Shown here one piece after another: positions 56,260 to 64,000 of a stretch of 64,000 bases of DNA (its first letter is position 1; each line of letters opens with the position of its first letter). The DNA is from Thereva unica (taxonomy: Eukaryota > Arthropoda > Insecta > Diptera > Therevidae), in assembly GCA_949987705.1 (NCBI GenBank), contig OX465281.1, forward strand, positions 195,349,112-195,413,111. The letters run 5' to 3'. A program made the translations under genes and the position numbers. Below the pieces are notes generated by a model. The model had not been told where the DNA came from. It saw only the letters and a list, made by a program, of their open reading frames with translations, and did no database searches.

Positions 56260-56440
56260 AGTGCAGTAATAAATTAGCACTAAATGTTGTGCGAATAAAT
56301 ACCAATTTTTATAATTTATTACCGATGTGTGCTAGCTTGCATACAAGCTAGCACAAACTTAGTTTTTTTTTAAAATAAATGGTATTAAATTTTTAATTGT
56401 GGTAATAAATTAGCATTTATTGTTGTGCTAATTATTACCA
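56260..56440. repeat. Cluster of hairpins, Harbinger-like repeat
   Basis: There is a perfect hairpin at 56328-56355 (arms TGTGCTAGCTTG, loop CATA). A second, imperfect one at 56401-56439 runs from GGTAATAAATTAGCA to the complementary TGCTAATTATTACC. The unit TAATAAATTAGCA-TAA-TGTTGTGC occurs twice (56266 and 56403). They precede a PIF/Harbinger-like coding relic. Confidence 0.65.
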
Positions 56441-56612
56441 TTTCATTTTTTGATTGTGCTGCATTGGCGGTGCTACCTTTATAGGTCTGATTTTTAAGCA
56501 AATCAATAAATACGTTTTGGCTCATTCTAACTTTTTTGTAAAATTTAGTTTCTGGTCCATCAATCCTCGATATAAAGTTGTGAAGACTCTTTTCACTACA
56601 CGAAGAATCCAT
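56385..56612 (-). pseudogene. PIF/Harbinger transposase-like N-terminal fragment
   Basis: The 75-codon minus frame reads MDSSCSEKSLHNFISRIDGP, then KFYKKVRMSQNVFIDLLKNQ. The second part resembles the F-x-x-x-F-R-M-S-x-x-x-F-x-x-L-L start of HARBI1-type nucleases. No DDE residue is present in the fragment. The match is short, so the call is tentative; hairpins beside it support a DNA element. Confidence 0.4.
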
Positions 56613-56640
56613 ATGAGATTAACCCGCTCGCTTTTTTTTA

Positions 56641-57079
56641 AATTTTTCCTCCTCAAATAATAATATAATTGCAGCAAGATATAAAATGCTTAATTCCATG
56701 CACTTGTGATCGCTGTCCAAATTTCAAAATAAAAAAGATGTCATTGAACATTGAGCCTTGATACGGAAAAGGCATGCTGTGTCAATGAAAAATTCATCAC
56801 GAAAGTCATTGACACGGAAAACGTAGGTGGTGTGCCGTCAGGGATATGTGTGGATCGATCTTAATAACTCAATTTTACGACCAATTTGACGGAAGAATAT
56901 AGAACTCGATCAAACATGTTTGTTTTTCCTGTCGTCTCCATCAAAACAAAATTGTTCCAAATGCTTCGATCTTTATCTTTCAACTAATATTAGTGAGAGC
57001 GCCGCAAGATTTTTTACTTCACATTTTTCTGAGTATTCGGGGGTCGCAACACTAAAAAAGCTAAGAATCGATGGGTCTA
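56641..57079. other. Spacer
   Basis: No gene or repeat recognised. Confidence 0.4.
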
Positions 57080-57083
57080 ACTA

Positions 57084-57857
57084 GAGGTTCCATTCATTAC
57101 GTGAGTCGTTTAGTTGGGAGGGGTCGAGCACCAAATCTCACGTGCGGCAAATATCACGTAATTTTTTCCCTCAAGGAATGAGGTGTAAAAAGTGTAAAAT
57201 TGCTAGAAAACTGGGTTAAATTAAGTAAAACACGTTTCTCCATTTCTGACCCCCATTTACTTAAAGGCCGTGGCCTTTTAGGCCGGCAGGCACGGCCCGT
57301 CGAAGGTCACACAATACTCAGTCTGACCGAGGGATGATGTCTTCAGGTAACCGCCTGACAGGCCGTGGCATGCAGGTGACGTCATAATTCCCTACAGACA
57401 CCTCGCAGGTGGCTCCATGCTCACTCCGTGAACACCCGCGAACGCGCATGGATGATTTTCGCGCCAAGTTCGCGTCTTGCTTTCAGTTCTTCAGGTACAA
57501 ACTGACGAAAAAAGCCCAAACATCCAAAGATTTTTTTCAGTTTTCTTTGACTGCAGGCTCCATCCAGTTGCCGGCCGGGGAGGTGTGTAGTGGTACTTGG
57601 CTTCGAGGCGAAAACTTTGAGGCCACGGCCTTCTGTCGATCTGCGTTTGAAAGGGGGCCTTAAGATATCTCTAAATGCTACACCAAAATATGTATACGTA
57701 CGCCAGAAAGTAGCATAGTAGCCCCTCGACTGTTTAGGCGCCACCGCCATCTCATGTGAGATTAAGAGGACAGGAGAATCTCACGACATCTCATCATGAG
57801 GGAGGAGGAATCGAAACATCACAAAAATCGCCTCACGTAACTTATGGACAACCCTCT
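57084..57857. mobile_element. MITE family M, copy D, 774 bp
   Basis: The left end GAGGTTCCATTCATTACGTG and right end (complement of AGAGGGTTGTCCATAAGTTA) are flanked by ACTA on both sides (57080-57083 and 57858-57861). Inner blocks (ACTGGGTTAAATTAAGTAAA, CACAATACTCAGTCTGA, AGAAAGTAGCATAGTAGC) match copies A and B. It is shorter than copy A because a middle section is absent. Confidence 0.78.
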
Positions 57858-57861
57858 ACTA

Positions 57862-59029
57862 AACTCTCATGAAAAGTTGATCGGTATTTATTTGAAGTCA
57901 GTACCGAAAATACCTGTTTCCAAAAATGGTCCGATAATACGACCCCTAGCTACGATGCGTGCCATTGGTCAACAATCAAAATTACAAATGCAAGGAACGC
58001 GAAGCACAACAACAATTATCCAGCGCGCTATCTAGTTCGCATAGTACTATCTTATAACTGAGGCTTTAAGCTGCAAACAGATTGTAGCGGTCATAAGAGT
58101 CCTTCAGCACTGATAATTGTCAAAATGAATATGAATACCACCCATACATGCAACCTGATAATACCAAACAGAATACACGATAACGCATTTTATACTCGTA
58201 CATTTTGGCATTTATCGACGTTGCTGATGGACTCTCATGACCGTTGCTATCTGCTTCCTGCTTTAATCTCGACATATTTGCACCAACAACTCTTTCCACA
58301 AACAAAAATTTTCAGTAAAAAAAAACATATTTCAAATAATCTAACTTTGATGTCTCATAATCTCGCTAAAATGCCGAAGGACAAAACTCTCCCAGAATTT
58401 CTTCTTGGATGCCCTAAATTGCTTCTGTTTAAATAATGTTTGGCCCCACACCGAGAACAGATCCTTTTTATTAGGTCACACAAAGAATAACGAGTTACAT
58501 TTGTGCTCACCCTGAATCGGGGCACCCTGATGTTATATAATATAGCAACAACCATGCACAACCGGGAGCCCAGACCTAGAATATACCCTGCTGTATCTAA
58601 GGACTTTTATATCTTTTATTTGCTGATTCTAGCACGCATCGCCATTGTTATCAAGCAAATATCTCGTGCTAGAAGCTGAAGAATATACTTTTTTGTTTTA
58701 ACCCATATTATTTCGCACGAAAAAGGGTCATTATGCAAATAAAACGCCGGCATACATTCTCTAAAAAAAAAACATCACAACTGCATTACTCCAAGCTCGA
58801 ATATGACTTTATGAAAGTGGAAACTGGGACGACATTGCTCCACTTTACAATTACATGCGAATTATACTATGTAGCTTAGAGAATATGCTGCTATAGAGAA
58901 GAGCCAGCACAGTGCTAGGGGTATTCACCCAAGCAGCGATCGATAAACATTTTAGGTCATTTTATATTTTCTGGCCAAGATAAAAGTCAAGCTGCGAAAA
59001 TGTGTCTTTGTTTTTATTATATATGTATA
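57862..59029. other. Spacer
   Basis: No gene recognised. The frame at 58125-58436 (103 codons, plus) is not conserved in any way I can see. A weak inverted pair TTCTAGCACG / CGTGCTAGAA lies at about 58627-58676. Confidence 0.35.
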
Positions 59030-59815
59030 AAACATAAAAAATTTCTTTATATTTCTTCTGTCCGTGTGTATGTAACCAAACTCCTCCTAAACGGCTAAAC
59101 TGATTTTAATGAAATTTTGTGTGCGTGGTTAAGTTGATTCGAGAATGGTTTAGATTCACAATTTGAAGCGATACCTAAACGACTGGACTGATTTTTACAA
59201 GCTTATTAACTTCGTCCCTGTGAGGACTCTTGCGATTTATTTTTCGACCACTTCCCGATATCCGGTGATGCTCAAATTTGGCACACATCTTTGGTTCTGA
59301 AGGCAATACAATAAAGTACATATATTCAATTTTATGGTACATCTAATATGGCGGCCACCATAAAATGGTGGATTACCTTTTTCATTACAATCCCCCGCCA
59401 TGGGTTTCAAATGAAAGAGTATGACGAGTAGAATACTATTGATATGGATGGCATTATCTTCAGTTAAAAGTTGGTTTGGTATTTATCATATTGCGAAACA
59501 TCAATGAACCAAGATTTTGCAATGGCACCAGATTGTCTGCGAAAAAGCTTATGAGCAATGTGATCGAAGCTACCATTACAAGGGAAAGTACCAAGGCGAT
59601 TTTTGATTCTGAGAATTTCAATGATTACGAATGATTTGCCTCTTGAATTAAAACGCCATCAATTTATGATTCGACTTGCCCTCGCAATGACAATTCATTG
59701 GAAATTTGACGAATCAATTTAGAGTATCAGTGCTTCTCACACGGCCAACTATACGTCGTCTGCTAACGCATTGGCAAACCATCAGCTTTGTTTATATACC
59801 TACGCCAATGGTAGG
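59030..59815 (+). mobile_element. Helitron remnant
   Basis: The non-coding part (ACCAAACTCCTCCTAAACGG, then CATGGGTTTCAAATGAAA) leads into a helicase relic. Neither the TC start nor the CTRR hairpin end was found, so the limits are approximate. Confidence 0.55.
59455..59810 (+). pseudogene. Helitron Rep/helicase C-terminal remnant
   Basis: Broken frames give LKVGLVFIILRNINEPRFCN GTRL, KLMSNVIEATI, NDLPLELKRHQFMIRLALAM and INLEYQCFSHGQLYVVC followed by RIGKPSALFIYL. The same order (LRNINxxxGLCNGTRL, RRQFPxxLAFAMTINKSQGQ, CFSHGQLYVAxSR) closes the Pif1-type helicase of Helitrons, which unwinds DNA during rolling-circle transposition. Stops and shifts show that it is dead. Confidence 0.75.
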
Positions 59816-59901
59816 TAGGGGGGGGGGGGCAACGCGCTGAAATAGTACCGCTTATCGTAAAAATATGTGGGAGAAATTCGGCGCCTTCAGACAAGTGCGA
59901 G

Positions 59902-60001
59902 CAGTGGCGTAGTGTGGATTTCTGCCACCCGGGGCGAACCATAAATTTGCTGCCCCTTACTTTCGAATTACAAAGCGAACTGCTTGAGATAATGGCCAAT
60001 G
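59902..60001 (+). mobile_element. hAT terminal fragment that received E2
   Basis: CAGTGGCGTAGTGTGGATTT, then CTGCCACCCGGGG is a typical hAT end. Element E2 begins 100 bp in. The continuation after 62913 is short and its right end was not found. Confidence 0.55.
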
Positions 60002-60689
60002 ATGTGCATCAAGTTAGCGAAACAGTTTTGGCAAATCAAGTCGTAAATATTCGGATAATTTGCCGTTAATTTGCCGCTAATTAGTTGTGATAAATTCGAG
60101 TTTGCCGTTTTTTAATTTTTTAAAAAATTTAGTTGTTTCGCTAACTTGATGTCAAGTTAGCGAAACACCTGTTCAAAATAGACTTAATTTAAAAATTTTC
60201 AGTTGGATCTTATTCGCTGAATTTGCCGCTAATTAGTTGTGATAATTTCGATTTTGCCGTTTTTTAATTTTTTAAAAAAATTAGATGTTTTGCTAACTTG
60301 ATGTCAAGTTAGCGAAACACCTGTTCAAAATAGACTTAATTTCAAAATTTTCAGTTGGATCATATTCGGCGAATTTGCCGCTAATTAGTTGTGATAATTT
60401 CGATTTTGCCGTTTTTTAATTTTTTTAAAAATTTAGATGTTTCGCTAACTTGATGTCAAGTTAGCGAAACACCTGTTCAAAATAGACTTAATTTCAAAAT
60501 TTTCAGTTGGATCATATTCGCCGGATTTGCTGCTAATTTACATAGTTGTGCACATATAAATGCTGTAAAATGTACTTTATTTGAAACGAAAAACAATTTA
60601 CTAAAAAAAGATAAGGTTTTCGCTAATTTGAGGTCAAGTTAGCGAAACACAGATGCAAAAATTACTTAATAACAAAAATTCTAAGTTGA

Positions 60690-61480
60690 ATTATGTTCGC
60701 CGATTTTGCCGTTAGTTAGTTCTGGTAAGAACCGATCTCGAAACTAAACCGGTTGCTAAAAACAAATTCTGTCAATTCCGAATTCGAGGACACCACAACT
60801 AATTAAAATCGAACTAGCACCAAATTCTGGCCCCGATTGCGAGTCGATTGGGCCCTTCCGGACTACGTTTTATCGCTGTCCGCGAAAAAATTTACGTCAA
60901 TATTATTAAAGAATTAATTGCTGTTCACGACAAATTAGAGAACCCCACAACGCATTCGATTCCGTGCGGATTGTGATAGATCATTATTCTTCACAACAAG
61001 GATATTTTTTTAAAAAATATGGGCATCGTGTAATATAGACCTTCTTGTATTTTCAGCCTGCATGGCGGTCCCCCGTATTGGGCGAGAAATGTTATTACTT
61101 TTTACGTGATTATCTGATCCGTCTCGCCTTAAGTATGCATTATTGAGAAATATATGAAATAATCGTCAATTTTATAAAACAAGTTTAATAATTCAAATAA
61201 TTCAAGATGTAACATAATGTATGTAAATAGAACATAATCTTGTAGCTATTTTTAACATTATTATAAGACTAACAAAAACCCCGCGTACCTTCCAACGTCT
61301 TTCAATAAAAAAAGATTATCTGTGGCACAGTCCGCGGTAGGAAAAAGGTAATGAAAAAAGAACAAATCTGCAAAGATTGTTTATATCTTAACAAAATTTA
61401 GAGTATGTTACAACTTTTTTAAGATTCGATGATGAGACAGACACCTAGTCAAACATATTCAGAATCGTCCTCATAGATTT
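60690..61480. other. E2 middle part with a satellite-like segment
   Basis: At about 60793-60890 the order CACAACTAATT, AAATTCTGG, GAGTCGATTGGGCCCTTCCG and CTAC follows that of the 161-bp monomer of E1 (CACGACTAATT, AAATTCCGG, GAGTCGATTTAAGG, CTAC) with many changes. It occurs once. The rest is AT-rich and non-coding. Confidence 0.5.
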
Positions 61481-61481
61481 T

Positions 61482-61590
61482 GGGTGTTTTCGAAAACGCA
61501 TGACTGCGGTATCACTGCAACATTCAGCAATTGGAAGTATGTGGCTGAATATTGCAGTGATACCGCAGTCATGCATTTTCGACAACACCC
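61482..61590. repeat. 109-bp hairpin element in E2
   Basis: The 47-bp arms (from GGGTGTTTTCGAAAACGCAT; the right arm ends CGACAACACCC) differ at three positions and enclose a 15-bp loop. TTT flanks both sides. It is probably a tiny palindromic MITE. Confidence 0.8.
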
Positions 61591-61818
61591 TTTGCTATGC
61601 CGGGCGATGATGCAGCCTATGCAGAACTTCGCTCATGGGACCATCCCAATGGCTCTTGTCGGGACCCGTCGTGTCTCAATTCAATGTCCGAGGATACACC
61701 CATTAACCCTGAGTAGAACGATGATAACGCCGACCACCTTTCATTATTCTCTTCTGAGATGATTACAGATGAAGATGGCAATATGAAAGAAGTGGAAATA
61801 GAAGAGTTAGAGAGATAA
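61591..61818 (+). pseudogene. Unidentified coding relic at the centre of E2
   Basis: One frame from 61591 to TAA at 61816 is open except for one TAG (61681-61720 region). It reads FAMPGDDAAYAELRSWDHPN, then SMSEDTPINPE, stop, NDDNADHLSLFSSEMITDED and an acidic end EVEIEELER. AATAAA follows at about 61820. This looks like the C-terminus of a gene whose upstream part is missing or replaced by the hairpin. I do not recognise it; it could be the last part of the E2 transposase or of a captured gene. Confidence 0.35.
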
Positions 61819-62922
61819 TCAATAAAATTATTTCATAACCTGTAACCTATGGACTAGGCCTACTGGGGATACCATGCAAAAAGGCTGCTTGAGTTCTACT
61901 TCCAAGGTGGTGAGGAAAAGAATGCAGCGCGATGCTCGAGTTTTCTCAGCCCCATATCTCGAAAACTATTGATTCTACGTAAATTCTGTACAAGACAGTT
62001 TTATGCAGATTTGTCTAATGAACAAAGTTTACCCAACCAAAATTTGCGTAAAGCGAGATATTTGCGAAAAACTGATTTTTGTGACCTTTGACCTCTAATA
62101 TCTCAAGACGCGGACACGAGATTATATGTGCCTTTCGGCACATCATGTAAAATGCCAAAACAAAGCTTCATGCCAATTTTCAGCTTATTACCTCAAATTC
62201 CGAGGTTGACCCCTTTTTTGCCTTATTTGACTGGACTATTTGGTATTTTTTTCTCATAGAAAATTTGACCGGAAGCTATAATTTCTAAAAAATTCACTGA
62301 CTTTTAAAAAATTGATTCTTGCAACTTACTCTCTTAAAAAAATTATCAAAGATATAAAATGAAAGATTAAATCCTAAGCTTTAATAATGTATTATTAATT
62401 TTTTGAAAACAGAAATTTTGAAATTAAGTCTATTTTGAACAGGTGTTTCGCTAACTTGACATCAAGTTAGCGAAACATCTAAATTTTTAAAAAAATTAAA
62501 AAACGGCAAACTCGAAATTATCACAACTAATTAGCGGCAAATTCGCCGAATATGATCGAACTAAAAATTTTGAAATTGAGTCTATTTTGAACAGGTGTTT
62601 CGCTAACTTGACATCAAGTTAGCGAAACATCTAAATTTTTTAAAAAATTAAAAAACGGCAAACTCGAAATTATCACAACTAATTAGCGGCAAATTCGCCG
62701 AATATGATCGAACTAAAAATTTTGAAATTGAGTCTATTTTGAACAGGTGTTTCGCTAACTTGACATCAAGTTAGCAAAACATCTAATATTTTAAAAAAAT
62801 TAAAAAACGGCAAAATCGAAATTATCACAACTAATTAGCGGCAAATTAACGGCAAATTATCCGAATATTTACGACTTGATTTGCCAAAACTGTTTCGCTA
62901 ACTTGATGCACATTGGCCAATG

Positions 62923-64000
62923 TTAATTTATACCACTTGTTCTATTGGTAAGATAGCTAGATTAGATATGTAGAGCTAGATTAATATCAACGTGGACATT
63001 GTAGATTTTCAATAATTTTTATTCAATGAATCGAAAACCCAACTTGAATTTCAAGTAATTTTGAATCCAAGAACTCAAGGCATCATGTAAACGCAATGAA
63101 TCATATGTAACTAATGAATGTTCGGTATAGTGTGCGCCAAAATAAATGGGAATTTTACGCGCAGGCGAGGAAATGACAACTCCACATACATTAATATTCC
63201 GTGTATGGAAAAAAATTCAAGCGCACATGCATTTTAATTTACCTTTTGAAACTCGTTTACCGGGAACAACACTTCACCATAGCATCTGACCAGGACAAGA
63301 GTCGCGTAGTGAGACGGATTGAATTGTGATTGAAAATATAAATGAGCTGGTGATTTGGGGTTTTAAACGAACGGAATGACGAGGTGCACTTTTCTTTTCG
63401 AATCTACTTTCGTGGTGAGGATTTGAGACTTTCACTGCGCATCAAAAAATCGCTTTTGAGATTTCCAATTGTTTTGGCGCAGGCTATATCCGTGCTTCAA
63501 TGTTGGCCTAAATTATAAACTTTAACAGACCCAGAGAGCTGGAATCAGTAATTTCTCTCTGTAATTTATATCAGTCTGTCTTTAGATAGAAAGCCTCGTA
63601 TATGCACGAGCTTAAGCTTAAACTCTTCTCTGTCCAATATCTGGAGGTTTCATTTCCCATAATCATAGCCCAATACTATTACACGGGATTTTAACGACAA
63701 ATGCGGCAGCTGTTGGAGCCCTTCTCAAACTTCAGCATTTACAGCCCGCGTCATAAAAGAAGGGAATCTTAAATTCGCTGTTTCCATGCACATTGAGAGT
63801 CTCATACATGAGAGCAACGTCACTCTGTTTGTATAAAAACGAACGAACGAACTTACAACAAAACTACAATTCAACTGAAAATAAACAAATGAATCAATTT
63901 TTCACCACCATCTAACCGACTGATTTATTCACAATTTGCCAATCCGTTGCGAGCTGCCCAATGGACACCTATTGTGTTTCATATGAGCGCTCATTTCCCT
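62923..64000. other. Spacer with a MITE fragment
   Basis: About 63030-63105 (CGAAAACCCAACTTGAATTT, CATCATGTAAACGCAATGA) matches the right end of the MITE at 48471-48888. After 63120 I see no gene. A tandem ACGA run (cgaacgaacgaac) is near 63838-63850. Confidence 0.4.

Larger units (their letters stand above)
60002..62913. mobile_element. Foldback-like DNA element E2, 2912 bp
   Basis: The ends are ATGTGCATCAAGTTAGCGAA and its complement, with TGGCCAATG on both sides (59993-60001 and 62914-62922), a perfect 9-bp duplication. The left arm (60002-60680) and right arm (62410-62913) are tandem arrays with a 152-bp period. Each unit carries a 34-bp palindrome of the terminal motif: left at 60134, 60286, 60438 and a variant at 60616; right at 62444, 62596 and 62748. 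The middle holds a satellite-like segment, a hairpin MITE and a short coding relic. Structure and duplication length resemble FB-type (Mutator-like) elements. Confidence 0.85.

Overview
This is eukaryotic DNA, almost certainly from an insect. It is AT-rich and has no operons. It is packed with reverse-transcriptase, integrase and transposase fragments of classes common in insects: BEL/Pao, Gypsy, RTE-like and I/LOA/Jockey-like non-LTR elements, hAT, PIF/Harbinger and Helitron. Scattered tatgtacatac-type runs hint at a fly, but this is only a hint. I found no intact, recognisable host gene. The window is a stack of transposable elements (TEs) inserted into one another, separated by AT-rich spacers.

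Layout. 1-6.2 kb: a nearly intact BEL/Pao retrotransposon on the minus strand, with 5' LTR, PBS and a gag-pol frame broken only by one in-frame TAG; it runs off the left edge. 6.5-10.3 kb: a decayed non-LTR element cut by a 42-bp RTE stub, an AT-rich repeat and a tRNA-derived SINE. 13.5-15.9 kb: an LTR-like block carrying an inverted-repeat element that itself carries an RTE copy. 17-21.7 kb: a LOA/I-like element with endonuclease, RT and RNase H, split by a Harbinger-like MITE, a TTAA-flanked element and a SINE; the SINE is split by a hAT MITE. 23.7-24.6 kb: a hAT element with a transposase remnant. 26.2-28.8 kb: a hAT MITE and a truncated Gypsy element. 29-36.7 kb: pieces of several non-LTR elements. 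36.7-42.9 kb: a 1.25-kb MITE family, one copy split by a 2-kb retrotransposon with a 12-bp target duplication. 44-54 kb: a second BEL/Pao element whose integrase is interrupted by a 7.3-kb foldback-like element containing an 18.4-copy, 161-bp satellite. 54-56.2 kb: an RTE-like element with two SINEs in opposite orientation. 56.2-59.8 kb: Harbinger-like hairpins, another copy of the MITE, and a Helitron helicase remnant. 60.0-62.9 kb: a second, smaller foldback element with a perfect 9-bp target duplication.

The most unusual system is the pair of foldback elements at 45.0-52.4 kb and 60.0-62.9 kb. Their termini are homologous. In both, the terminal half-site is repeated inside the arms as a 34-bp palindrome. 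In the larger one a related half-site occurs in every monomer of a homogeneous satellite array. The smaller one appears to keep a diverged single copy of that satellite unit, which suggests how an array could arise inside a DNA transposon. The 9-bp duplication and long tandem-repeat inverted termini resemble Drosophila FB/NOF (Mutator-like) elements, but no transposase is recognisable here.
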